Source: a bacterium
Lineage (GTDB): Bacteria > Latescibacterota > UBA2968 > UBA8231
Assembly: GCA_027593305.1 (NCBI GenBank)
Contig: JAQCJA010000045.1
Coordinates: 1-16,143, forward strand
Reading direction: 5' to 3'
DNA: 16,143 bases
Position 1 is the first letter of the stretch; the number at the start of each line of letters is the position of its first letter. Below, one piece after another: positions 1 through 7,107 of this stretch. Position numbers and translations under genes: made by a program. Below the pieces are notes generated by a model that was not told the origin of the DNA, ran no database searches, and was given only the letters and a program-made list of their open reading frames with translations.

Positions 1-1
1 C

Positions 2-1753
2 GGCGCCACCAAATGCCCGGGCGTTGCCTGTTGTCTCGGCGTCGTGGCGGCCCATGGGATCAGCCGCCGCCACCCATTCGACGGGCGTCTGTGGCTCGCC
101 GGGGTCGGTGCCCTTGTCACCTTCGTCCTCCTGTCGCCCTACGTGCTGCTCGATTTCGGCAATTTCAGCGACGGGTTCCTCTTCCAACTGGCCCATGCGG
201 AGGCGGGTCGCTTCGGCATCGATCCCGGGCCGCTGTTCCATCTGGGCCACGGTCTGCGGCAGGGCGTGGGGCTGCTCGGCTGGCTGGTCTGGCTTGCGGC
301 CAGCCTCTGGGCGCTCCGAACCCGGCAAGCGACGTACCTGGTCGTGCTGGCGGCAACCCTCGGTGGCTACGTCGTCATCAGCTGGGGGGATCTGGTCTTC
401 CTGCGCTACGTGCTGCCCCTGCTGCCACTGCAGGCGGCTGTTACCGGTGCCGGGCTCTGCCACGCGCTGGGCCGCCTCTCCGGTGTCTGGTCACCCTCCC
501 GACAGCGCTGGGCGATCCCCGTCGTTGTCGGTCTGCTGCTGGCGCAGCCGCTGCTCGGATCGCTGCATCTTGCGGAGTTCTCCGCCCGGCGGGACACGAG
601 GACACTGGCGCGCGAATGGTTTCAGGACCACGTCCCCGCCGGCACATCCTACTGCAACTTTGGTGGCTGGTCGGGTGACGTGCAGCTGCGCACCTACGAG
701 AATCAGTGGTGGCGTTTCAACGGCTTTCTCGCCTACTGGCCAGCGGATGCACATGCGCAACTGGCGGCAGCGCTGGTGCCGCTGGACGGCGGGATCCCGT
801 TCTATGCGCAGGCGGTGCACAACATCAATCGCCAGCTGGAGCAGGGATCGATCGAACTGATCCATCAGAACCAGTGCGCCTACATCGTGACCCACCAGCA
901 TGGCCTGAGCTATTCGGTGATTGACAGCAGCTTCGCCCAACGTCTGGGGGCCGAGGGCCGCCGTGTGGCGCGCTTCGATCCCGGTAACGACGCCGACGCC
1001 GTGTTTGATGGGATGGACAGCTACTACGTGCCGGTCTCAGGCTTCGACGCCGAGCGGCCCGGACCCCTCATCGAAATCTGGGAGGTCGCCGCCTATCGGA
1101 CGCCGCCGCGTTCCACGTCGCAGAGCAGTGTCCTGTCCAGAGTGCTGTCGCTGATGGCTGCGAATGCCGTCAGCGATGGCGACGGGCCCGCTGCCGCAGA
1201 CGCGCTGCAAGCGGCGATGGCTCTGGATTCGGACAACGAACACGCATGGCTCGTGGCGACCAACATGTACTGGGACTTGGGCGATACAGTGATGGCCAGG
1301 CAGAGCCTTGGCCAGATGCTGTCGCGCAACTTGCTGGCGTCGCCGGCGATGGAAGCCATGGCCCGGCTTGCCATGGCGGACCACGACACAGCCGCCGCCA
1401 TTGGCTGGATGGAGGACGTGTGTCGGTATCGACCGCGTGACGCCCAGGCTCTGCGCAGGCTGGCCGCCCTGCGCTGGCAGACGGGTGCTCACCAGCGCTC
1501 CCTGGATCTGTACCGACGGATCGTCGAACTGCGGCCGTGGTTGGCGCAGGGCCATTTTGATCTCGGCGCCGGACTGTTGTCGCTGGGGGCTTTCGAAGAG
1601 GCCCTGACACATCTGCAGCAGGCGATCACCATGGCCCCCGAAACAGCTGCCTACTATCCCAAAGCGGTGGCAGCGCACGAGGCGCTCGGCCAGCATGAAC
1701 AGGCGGAGGATCTGCGTCAGCGCGCCCGTCGTCTCGGCGAGCCCACCCCGTGA
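2..1753 (+). CDS. Membrane glycosyltransferase (GT39/PMT-like) with C-terminal TPR tail, 5'-truncated
   Basis: The frame is open to the left window edge, so the true start lies outside; 583 residues are visible. The first visible residues (GATKCPGVACC) match the G-x-(A/S)-T-K-(Y/C)-x-G segment inside PMT_2-type, GT39-like transferases. Several hydrophobic segments follow in the first ~190 residues, including SPYVLLDFGNFSDGF, a stretch typical of these multi-spanning enzymes, which usually move sugars from polyprenyl-phosphate carriers at the outer face of the inner membrane. About residues 205-370 form a soluble domain. About residues 385-575 are helical repeats of TPR type (for example the HFDLGAGLLSLGAFEEALTH unit). 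The GTG at 44 is an internal codon and not a convincing start, having no good ribosome site and homologous sequence before it. The catalytic N-terminal Asp motif is outside the window. The sugar and acceptor cannot be told. The TPR tail may dock a partner protein. Confidence 0.75.
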   Translation, partial: GATKCPGVACCLGVVAAHGISRRHPFDGRLWLAGVGALVTFVLLSPYVLLDFGNFSDGFLFQLAHAEAGRFGIDPGPLFHLGHGLRQGVGLLGWLVWLAASLWALRTRQATYLVVLAATLGGYVVISWGDLVFLRYVLPLLPLQAAVTGAGLCHALGRLSGVWSPSRQRWAIPVVVGLLLAQPLLGSLHLAEFSARRDTRTLAREWFQDHVPAGTSYCNFGGWSGDVQLRTYENQWWRFNGFLAYWPADAHAQLAAALVPLDGGIPFYAQAVHNINRQLEQGSIELIHQNQCAYIVTHQHGLSYSVIDSSFAQRLGAEGRRVARFDPGNDADAVFDGMDSYYVPVSGFDAERPGPLIEIWEVAAYRTPPRSTSQSSVLSRVLSLMAANAVSDGDGPAAADALQAAMALDSDNEHAWLVATNMYWDLGDTVMARQSLGQMLSRNLLASPAMEAMARLAMADHDTAAAIGWMEDVCRYRPRDAQALRRLAALRWQTGAHQRSLDLYRRIVELRPWLAQGHFDLGAGLLSLGAFEEALTHLQQAITMAPETAAYYPKAVAAHEALGQHEQAEDLRQRARRLGEPTP

Positions 1754-1783
1754 GGGCAGGTCCGCGTCGGTCAGGGCCGGGGA

Positions 1784-1812
1784 TTGACCGTCTGCCCCGT
1801 ATGGGTCATGAT
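1784..1812 (+). promoter_or_regulatory. Candidate sigma70-type promoter for the small protein/PhyH-1 pair
   Basis: TTGACC (1784-1789) and CATGAT (1807-1812) are separated by 17 nt, matching the -35 consensus at 5 of 6 and the -10 at 4 of 6 positions. It lies in the only substantial gap upstream of the 1851 gene and would give a leader of about 30 nt. This is consensus matching only; in high-GC DNA such matches arise by chance. Confidence 0.35.
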
Positions 1813-1850
1813 ATTGCGCGCAGCATCCCGCCCCAACACCGATCGAGAAA

Positions 1851-2159
1851 ATGACCATGGCAGAAGTGCAAGACATCCTCGTGTTGTTCCAGACCACACC
1901 CGGCCTCGATGCGCAGGTGGTTGCGTGGTCACGGTACGAAGCCTCCAAAGGCCCGGGGATCACGGACCTCGTTGAAGAGGCGGAGCCACCCTATCGCAAC
2001 GCCATGGCTGCCATGCGTGACGGCTGGCAGGTGATCCAGATGTCGGAAATGAAGCATCGCCCACCGGGGGATGCCGCCTACGAGGATGGTCCTCTGCCGT
2101 ATCAGACCGTCCTGTCCCGCTTCAACCCCATGGTGCCAGACGAGGAGACCGCGCAATGA
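1851..2159 (+). CDS. Small conserved-looking protein of unknown function
   Basis: This 102-residue soluble protein has no signal peptide, membrane segment or cysteine. I do not recognise a named family. It has two possible starts, ATG 1851 and ATG 1857 (ATGACCATG); the weak GAGAA purine run at 1845-1849 is better spaced for 1857, which would give 100 residues. Composition is ordinary for a coding gene, with an acidic and aromatic C-terminal half (YEDGPLPYQTVLSRF). Its TGA overlaps the ATG of PhyH-1 in an ATGA arrangement, so the two are probably translated together. By context it may be a partner, substrate-handling or regulatory protein for that oxygenase. Conserved Trp/Arg/Tyr positions such as WSRYEASKGPG could bind a ligand, but this is speculation. 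Confidence 0.75.
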   Translation: MTMAEVQDILVLFQTTPGLDAQVVAWSRYEASKGPGITDLVEEAEPPYRNAMAAMRDGWQVIQMSEMKHRPPGDAAYEDGPLPYQTVLSRFNPMVPDEETAQ

Positions 2160-2959
2160 GTGAACACCTGCTTTCGGCGACACAGATGGCGCAGTTCGTC
2201 GCCTCCGGTTACCTGAAGTTCGAGGCCATGGTGCCCCGCGATCTGTGCGACGCCTGCCTCGTGGAAATGCAGCACAACAAGGGGTATCTGGCGGTGGGCA
2301 CCCCTTTCGAGCAGACCTGGCCGAAGGGGACTGCCCTTGGTGACGCCTTCCGACTGCCACAGGTCCGGGGCCTGATCCACTCCCTCGTCGGCCCCGATCC
2401 GCTCTACGATCACCATGCGGCCCACCTGGTGAAGGGCGGGGTCATGAAGGGTCCCGATATGCATCAGGACTCCGTCATCGACTTCCGCGAAAACTACTTC
2501 GATATCCAGCTGTCGCTGTTTCCGGCGGACACACCCGATGAAATGGGGGGCACGTTCCTGATTCCGGGCACCCAGTTCCGCAACGTGCGCACCTCCGAGA
2601 TCACCATGTATCAGCACATGCGCGGCAAGATCTGGGCCAACTGCACGGCGGGCACGATGTACGTATGGAATACGCGCGTATGGCATGGGGCCCGCAGCAA
2701 TCACACGAACACCGATCGCTACATGTACAAGCTGCGCCTCAACCCGACACAACCGCAGGCCGGTCTGTTCGATCTGTCCGATCTCGACAATCCGGCGGTC
2801 GGTGCCGCGCTGAACACCAATCACGGCTGGGAGGGCAACGAGCACCGCTACGAACTGATGCGCCGCGTACAGCTCTGGCGGTTCGTCTCCAGGCAGCCCG
2901 GCTATGACATCGGTGAGCGGTTCCTGCGCCGCCGCGAGTACAATCCCGCCGCCGCCTAG
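2156..2959 (+). CDS. Phytanoyl-CoA dioxygenase (PhyH) family protein 1
   Basis: This is a 267-residue Fe(II)/2-oxoglutarate oxygenase of the PhyH family, which hydroxylates diverse small molecules; the substrate is unknown. The double-stranded beta-helix ligands are all visible: His103 and Asp105 in MHQDS, distal His177 in RVWHGARSN, and Arg188 in the following strand as the likely 2-oxoglutarate anchor. The N-terminal helix (about residues 8-40, FVASGYLKFEAMVP) is typical of the family, and length is normal (250-300). The start ATG 2156 overlaps the stop of the upstream small gene by 4 nt. The gene converges on the SDR gene with only 6 bp between stops, and a hairpin spans that junction. Compared with PhyH-2 and PhyH-3 it is clearly diverged, so these are not recent tandem copies. 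Confidence 0.88.
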   Translation: MSEHLLSATQMAQFVASGYLKFEAMVPRDLCDACLVEMQHNKGYLAVGTPFEQTWPKGTALGDAFRLPQVRGLIHSLVGPDPLYDHHAAHLVKGGVMKGPDMHQDSVIDFRENYFDIQLSLFPADTPDEMGGTFLIPGTQFRNVRTSEITMYQHMRGKIWANCTAGTMYVWNTRVWHGARSNHTNTDRYMYKLRLNPTQPQAGLFDLSDLDNPAVGAALNTNHGWEGNEHRYELMRRVQLWRFVSRQPGYDIGERFLRRREYNPAAA

Positions 2960-2965
2960 CGGCGG
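2949..2965. terminator. GC-rich hairpin between convergent stop codons (possible bidirectional terminator)
   Basis: CCGCCGC (2949-2955) and GCGGCGG (2959-2965) form a perfect 7-bp stem around the 3-nt loop CTA. The stem holds the TAG stop of PhyH-1 and lies immediately next to the TAA stop of the opposing SDR gene (2966-2968). There is no long T tract on either side (TTATCC on the + side), so intrinsic termination would be weak. The position exactly at a convergent junction is the main support. Confidence 0.45.
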
Positions 2966-3967
2966 TTATCCCGGATACCAGATCCTGCGCGGGTCATCGG
3001 CGCGGCGCTCGAAGTCCCAGGCAGCGTCGATGAGCCGCGCAAGGTCGTACTCGGGGTGCCAGTCCAGCAGGAATTTCGCCTTGCTGTTGTCGAGCCAGGT
3101 CCGGTGGAAGGGCGTGGGCACATCAAGGCTCGGCAGACCCCGCGTTTCGTACAGATAGTCGGCCATGATGCGATAGTCGACGGGTTCGTCCATACAGATG
3201 TTGAACAACTGCTGGCGCGCCGCCGGATGTCCCAGTGCGGCCAGGATGGCATCGGCCAGGTCTTCGACATGCACGAAGTTGCGCAGCACGGGCGCGCCAG
3301 CGGGATCGAGCATGACCGGTACTGCACCGTTGGCCACACATTCGTCCGCCTTTTCGGCGCCAACCAGATCCCGCCACCGCGGCCCGCCAAAGACGTCATC
3401 ACCAAATGACAGCGTGTACCTGAAGTCATCCTTGTCCATGATCCACGGCGCCCGCAGGCAACAGCCGTTGAGGTCGTACTGGATGTAGTACTGCTGCAAC
3501 ATGACCTCCTCCAGCACCTTCGACAGCGCGTAGCAGCCGGCATAGGGGCTGTGGGGCTGGGTCTCGACGACGGGCACCGGATGGGGATAGACGAAATGTC
3601 CCATGGCGGCGTCACCGCCGATCAGGACAAACTGTTCGAATGTCGGTGACAGGCGGCACGCTTCCAGCAACCAGAACATTCCCTTGGTGGCGACGTCCAT
3701 GACGTCCTCGGGCGTCTCCTTGCAGGTTGCCAGGTGCAGCACGTGGGTCACGCCCCGCACGGCTTCGGCAACGACGTTGCGCTCCGAGATCGAGCCGCGA
3801 ACCACCTGCAGGCGCTCGCCAGCCTCCATGACACGGTTGTGGCACAGGACGCGGATCTGCGCGTCGCTCCACGCCTCGTCCCGCAGGAATCGGCGCAGGA
3901 ACACCTGCCCCACCTTGCCTGTCGCCCCCGTGACGAGGAGGATGCGTTGGTTCCCGGCGCCCGCCAT
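2966..3967 (-). CDS. NAD(P)-dependent epimerase/dehydratase, extended SDR family
   Basis: This 333-residue Rossmann protein has the nucleotide-binding motif TGATGKVG at residues 13-20, a conserved HLAT turn near 78-81, and the catalytic Tyr146-x-x-x-Lys150 pair in YALSK. FVHVEDLADA (231-240) is the usual substrate-domain signature of UDP-sugar epimerase-like SDRs. It probably oxidises, reduces or epimerises a sugar or other alcohol with NAD(P). The first ATG shares one base with the stop of PhyH-2 (TGATG on the minus strand), so the two genes form a translationally coupled unit; the SDR may act on the PhyH-2 product. The length is typical. The specific substrate cannot be inferred. It could also be a nucleoside-diphosphate-sugar epimerase or a 3-beta-hydroxysteroid-type dehydrogenase. 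Confidence 0.88.
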   Translation of the reverse strand: MAGAGNQRILLVTGATGKVGQVFLRRFLRDEAWSDAQIRVLCHNRVMEAGERLQVVRGSISERNVVAEAVRGVTHVLHLATCKETPEDVMDVATKGMFWLLEACRLSPTFEQFVLIGGDAAMGHFVYPHPVPVVETQPHSPYAGCYALSKVLEEVMLQQYYIQYDLNGCCLRAPWIMDKDDFRYTLSFGDDVFGGPRWRDLVGAEKADECVANGAVPVMLDPAGAPVLRNFVHVEDLADAILAALGHPAARQQLFNICMDEPVDYRIMADYLYETRGLPSLDVPTPFHRTWLDNSKAKFLLDWHPEYDLARLIDAAWDFERRADDPRRIWYPG

Positions 3968-4779
3968 CAGACGCCCACACCCTTCATCTGCAGAGCGATG
4001 CTGCCCTTGTTGCGTTCCTTGAAGGCCTCGTCCAGCTCGCGTCGATTGAAAAACTGCGTCGAGTCATAGAGAAAGTCGCAGGTGCCGTTCCGGCCCAGGC
4101 CCAGCTCCAGGGCCTTGCTGTTGATCTCGTCGACGCGGGGATAGGCGGGCCACAGGACGCCGTGCTGGCAGTAGGAGACATCGATGAAGTAACGTGGTTG
4201 ATCTTCGCCCCCCGGCTTCGGCCGGCGCGCGTGCCACAGGGCGGAATGCACGATGATCGCCGAGCCAGGCGTCAATTTGTCGACGACCAGTGATCCCGGC
4301 AGATCCTGCGTGCCGAACAGTCCCATGCCGCCATTGGGCACGACGACATTCTGCGATCGTGGCAGCACGAGCAGGTCACCCACGGTGCCATTGAGGCCAC
4401 TGAGGTAGTAGAAGACGTGCACCATGATGTGCGAGCGGTTCGTCTGCGGGTACTGTTCGTAGTCCTGGTGCCAGTTGACGCCACCGTTGCCCGCCTCGTG
4501 CCGCGCCGAGTGGATGTGGTGCATGGCAAAGCGCTCGCCCATCAGGGCCCGCAGGCGGTTGATGATGAGGGGGTGGGAGGTCAACCCGCCCATCTCGGGA
4601 TAGCTGACGATCATGCGGTGGTCCTTCGCCGCACGGTGCTGCACAAGCTCGTCGAGTTCGGCAATCAACCGCGTGTTGTAGTCGGCGTCGATGAGGTCGG
4701 GCAGTACGAGATAGCCTTCACGGTGAAAGAACTCCTGGTCGGCATCGCTGACGGCGGGGGCTGTATCGGTCTGGGTCAC
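3967..4779 (-). CDS. Phytanoyl-CoA dioxygenase (PhyH) family protein 2
   Basis: I place the start at GTG 4779, giving 270 residues, because AGAGGA stands 5 nt upstream (4785-4790). The longer in-frame extension to 4908 has no family-like sequence and would begin inside the opposing leader region. Iron ligands are His104 and Asp106 (NWHQDYEQ) and distal His183 (ALWHARRP), with Arg196 (QPRYFID) as the likely 2-oxoglutarate anchor, so the catalytic set is complete. An N-terminal EFFHREGYLVLPDLI segment (16-30) is typical of PhyH proteins. It is the first gene of a two-gene minus-strand unit with the SDR gene, overlapping by 1 nt. The substrate is unknown; hydroxylation followed by NAD-dependent oxidation is a plausible paired sequence. 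It is divergently arranged from the ArsC relic and the Gfo/Idh/MocA gene. Confidence 0.87.
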   Translation of the reverse strand: MTQTDTAPAVSDADQEFFHREGYLVLPDLIDADYNTRLIAELDELVQHRAAKDHRMIVSYPEMGGLTSHPLIINRLRALMGERFAMHHIHSARHEAGNGGVNWHQDYEQYPQTNRSHIMVHVFYYLSGLNGTVGDLLVLPRSQNVVVPNGGMGLFGTQDLPGSLVVDKLTPGSAIIVHSALWHARRPKPGGEDQPRYFIDVSYCQHGVLWPAYPRVDEINSKALELGLGRNGTCDFLYDSTQFFNRRELDEAFKERNKGSIALQMKGVGV

Positions 4780-4784
4780 CGGAT

Positions 4785-4790
4785 TCCTCT
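4785..4790 (-). promoter_or_regulatory. Ribosome binding site deciding the GTG start of PhyH-2
   Basis: On the minus strand AGAGGA precedes the GTG at 4779 by 5 nt. No comparable site precedes the upstream in-frame candidates. This supports the 270-residue form. Confidence 0.6.
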
Positions 4791-4906
4791 TCTGTGATCG
4801 GGATTGTGGATCTGCAGCAAAGCAAGCCAAGGGCTGCCTGGCCGCAAGGCCATGAATCGCCGAGCTTTCACCCGCCGCGCATATCATCGCCCCATGGAGA
4901 GGGCCC

Positions 4907-5018
4907 ATGTCGCTGAAAGTCTATCAGTATCCGCAGTGCAGCGCGGCCCTTTCTCCTTGCCGGCGACCGGGGACGGGTCGGCTTCAAGGAGGATGAGTGG
5001 GCGGCGGCACTGGACTGA
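4907..5018 (+). pseudogene. Relic of an ArsC/Spx-family (arsenate reductase-like) gene with the middle deleted
   Basis: Two ends of one family are visible in different frames. From ATG 4907, after the purine-rich site GGAGAGGG (4896-4903), the frame reads MSLKVYQYPQCS. That is the characteristic N-terminus of ArsC/Spx/YffB proteins, whose Cys lies in a C-x-x-C or C-x-x-S thioredoxin-like site. From 4944 another frame reads RPFLLAGDRGRVGFKEDEW, then AAALD and TGA (5016-5018). That is the characteristic C-terminus (RP...GFKEDEWAAAL) of the same family. Intact members are about 115-120 residues, but only about 36 codons remain, so some 80 codons have been lost out of frame. In the N-terminal frame translation stops at 4994-4996 after 29 codons. 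The relic still sits 14 bp upstream of the Gfo/Idh/MocA gene, so its transcription start and leader may now serve that gene. An assembly collapse is an alternative. Confidence 0.72.
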
Positions 5019-5032
5019 GAGGAGAGATGACC

Positions 5033-6037
5033 ATGCGGATCGGGATAGTCGGGGTGCACTACGGGCACATCGCGGGCATGGTGCAATCCGCCCGGCAGGC
5101 GCCGGCAGCAGAGCTTGTGGGCCTGGTCGAAGCCGATGACGGACTCTACGGTCAGTACACGACCGACCGGCCGATACCACGCTTTGCCAGTCTGCAGCAG
5201 ATGCTGCAGGAGGCAAGGCCGGATGTGGTGCTGGAAGGCGTGACCCACGTGGACAAGGCGGCTCTCGTGGAGACCTGTGCCGCCGCCGGGGTACATGTGC
5301 TGCTCGACAAGCCACTGTGCCGGACGCTGGATGACTGGCACCGGATCCACGATGCCGTCCGGGCTCACTCCATCCGGCTGTCCATGTGGTACACCTCGCG
5401 CAGTCATCCGCCCTTTCTGGCCTTACGCCAGGTGATCGCGGATGGTCTGCTGGGGGAGGTGGTCAGCGTTATATCAACTCATCCGCACAAGACATCGCGG
5501 CAGGGCGCTCCGGCGTGGTACTTTGATCCACTGGTCTATACCGGGCCGTTTCATGATCTGGCCTGCCATGGCGTCGATCAGGTGCGCTGGCTGACGGGCG
5601 CGGAATGTGTCGGCGTCCATGCGCTGGAAACATGTCGCAAGTACACCGAAGCGCCACCCCTGACGGATCACGTGCAGGCCTCTTTCCGCATGAGTGACGG
5701 CTCCCTGGCGACTTTGACCGCCGACTGGCTGACGCCGCAGAAGTCGCCCTCCTTCGGTGACACGCGGTGCATCGTCATGGGCACCAGGGGCTCGGCGCAT
5801 CTGCGCGCCTACGCCCAGGATGAACTGCTGCTGGTCACCGACGACCGTGCCCCGTGGACGCCCGAACTGCCCGCGGGTACGGGGCCTGGTTTCGTGCAGA
5901 ACATGATCGATGCCTGGGGCCGGGACGAAGAGAATTTCATCAGCACCGATGACGTGCTCGCTGTTGCTCAGGCGTGCCTGCTGGCGCAGGAATCGGCGCG
6001 CCGCGGCGGCGAGTTCCTGACGATTCCTGCACGCTAG
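5033..6037 (+). CDS. Gfo/Idh/MocA family NAD(P)-dependent oxidoreductase
   Basis: This is a 334-residue protein with an N-terminal Rossmann domain (MRIGIVGVHYGHI, residues 1-13) and a C-terminal alpha/beta dehydrogenase domain. The Asp-Lys-Pro at 92-94 (LLDKPLCRT) is the family's (E/D)KP motif with the catalytic Lys93. The ACHGVDQVRWL segment (about 177-187) carries the conserved His179. These enzymes oxidise or reduce sugars, inositols and related alcohols with bound NAD(P). I chose ATG 5033 over ATG 5027 because AGGAG (5020-5024) is then 8 nt away instead of 2. The Rossmann glycine pattern is atypical (G-V-H-Y-G rather than GxGxxG), although such variants occur. The gene lies just after the ArsC-family relic and converges on the ASCH gene. 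The specific substrate is not evident. Confidence 0.88.
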   Translation: MRIGIVGVHYGHIAGMVQSARQAPAAELVGLVEADDGLYGQYTTDRPIPRFASLQQMLQEARPDVVLEGVTHVDKAALVETCAAAGVHVLLDKPLCRTLDDWHRIHDAVRAHSIRLSMWYTSRSHPPFLALRQVIADGLLGEVVSVISTHPHKTSRQGAPAWYFDPLVYTGPFHDLACHGVDQVRWLTGAECVGVHALETCRKYTEAPPLTDHVQASFRMSDGSLATLTADWLTPQKSPSFGDTRCIVMGTRGSAHLRAYAQDELLLVTDDRAPWTPELPAGTGPGFVQNMIDAWGRDEENFISTDDVLAVAQACLLAQESARRGGEFLTIPAR

Positions 6038-6065
6038 AGAGGACGGGGCAGCATCACCGACAATG

Positions 6066-6533
6066 TCACCGCTGATGGACGATGCGGAACCGTTCGCAGA
6101 CGATGGGCATGGTGTGCGCCGCATCGCGGCCCAATGCCGCACACTGGGCGGAGAAATCCTGCCAGTACTCCAGGCGCCAGGTCTTCAGCGAACGGTCCCA
6201 CTCGCCGTTGTCGTAGGCAAAACGAGTGTCGACTTCACGGAAGGGGCGGGTTGCCAGTTGTGTCGTCTGGATGACACAGACGGCCTCGTCACGGCCATTC
6301 TCGAGGATCCGCAGAGAGCCGATCTGCGGCAGGGGTTTGTGTTGAGCCTGGAACTGCCACAGCAACGAACCCATCGCCGTCTTGATGCCACGAGTGACGA
6401 GCAGGGAACTGTCGTCGGCCCTGTTGGGGCTGTTGCCGAGGCGGCAGGTTTCGTAGAGCCAACGCCGGGCGCCGTCCGCATCCGGCGCCTGGTCGAGGTA
6501 CTGGAGCCAGAGGTGCTCCGCGTCGGCATTCAT
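6066..6533 (-). CDS. ASCH domain-containing protein
   Basis: From ATG 6533 the gene encodes 155 residues that match the ASCH family in order: a helical N-terminus (MNADAEHLWLQYL), the core GIKTAMGSLLWQFQ at about 49-62 corresponding to the family's G-x-K-x-A-T-x-S-L motif, the strand segment EAVCVIQTTQL, and the C-terminal MPIVCERFRIV. ASCH domains have a PUA-like fold. They are proposed to bind RNA or nucleotides, and one E. coli member (YqfB) is an N4-acetylcytidine amidohydrolase. The function here is unknown. A longer in-frame extension to 6842 runs through the opposing signal-peptide gene and is not credible. The start lies only 29 bp from the start of that divergent gene, so the two probably share a compact promoter region. 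The ribosome site is weak. Confidence 0.82.
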   Translation of the reverse strand: MNADAEHLWLQYLDQAPDADGARRWLYETCRLGNSPNRADDSSLLVTRGIKTAMGSLLWQFQAQHKPLPQIGSLRILENGRDEAVCVIQTTQLATRPFREVDTRFAYDNGEWDRSLKTWRLEYWQDFSAQCAALGRDAAHTMPIVCERFRIVHQR

Positions 6534-6562
6534 GAGTGATCCACTACCCACGGAAGATTCAC

Positions 6563-7081
6563 ATGCGGCACCATCAAGCCCTCCGCACCTTTCTGTTGTT
6601 GCTTCTGCTGCTGCTCGGCAAGACGGTCGTCGCCTACGCCGAGTGGCCCTATGACGAAGATAGCGGACGCCGAGGTGTTCGTACCGCTGTCGAACTGGGG
6701 CCACGTGCCGGCTACGACTACGATGGCGACGCCTACAGCGCCGGCGGTCAGCTGCGCATTCCGCTGTGGCGGCGCAGTCGCTTCGTGCTGGCACCCAGTG
6801 GTGACATCTACAATGATGGCACACGTGCGGACTGGCAGGCAAACGTTGATCTGCTCATGTCTCCCGGTCCCCGTGGTGGTCTGTACGCGGGCCTCGGTTT
6901 TGGCTGGCTCGAAGACGGCAGTGCGCAACGAGAGCGGGCGGTGAACCAACTCGTCGGATTGACGCGGCCTCTCGGCCAGGGGGCGGGGCACGCCTATCTC
7001 GAAGCCCGCTGGACCGAGCTGAACCGCAAGACCATCTTCCGCCTCGTCTTCGGGATCAATCTGGCACTGTTCAGCTACTGA
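6563..7081 (+). CDS. Secreted, probably outer-membrane beta-barrel-like protein
   Basis: This is a 172-residue protein with a clear signal peptide: basic start (MRHHQALRTF), a run of eight leucines, and a likely cleavage after AYA near residue 26. The mature part is rich in alternating polar and aromatic strands with Gly turns (TAVELGPRAGYDYDGD, GGLYAGLGFGWLEDG, GHAYLEARW). It ends in hydrophobic and aromatic residues (FGINLALFSY), like the C-terminal strand of small outer-membrane barrels. About 8 strands would fit its length. I prefer ATG 6563, with GGAAG about 7 nt upstream, over ATG 6536, which adds a polar nonapeptide before the signal. I recognise no named family. The next gene, acetamidase/formamidase, starts 27 bp downstream on the same strand and may be cotranscribed. 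Confidence 0.7.
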   Translation: MRHHQALRTFLLLLLLLLGKTVVAYAEWPYDEDSGRRGVRTAVELGPRAGYDYDGDAYSAGGQLRIPLWRRSRFVLAPSGDIYNDGTRADWQANVDLLMSPGPRGGLYAGLGFGWLEDGSAQRERAVNQLVGLTRPLGQGAGHAYLEARWTELNRKTIFRLVFGINLALFSY

Positions 7082-7107
7082 ACCCCTCTTTTTCGGGAGA
7101 TTGTCAC

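Noticed and set aside
24..860. 278-residue + strand open frame overlapping the glycosyltransferase
   Set aside because: It is Arg/Ser/Cys-rich out-of-frame translation; the other frame has membrane segments and continues through to the TPR region.
1037..1963. 308-residue minus-strand open frame
   Set aside because: It lies antisense over the glycosyltransferase-TPR gene and the start of the small gene, shows no family-like sequence, and reflects high-GC shadow frames.
2102..2845. 247-residue minus-strand open frame
   Set aside because: It is antisense to PhyH-1 and shows no recognisable motif.
4839..4852. TGGCC-GCAA-GGCCA hairpin with a GNRA loop in the PhyH-2/relic divergent region
   Set aside because: Only 5 bp, with no riboswitch-like surroundings; such short stems are frequent in high-GC DNA.
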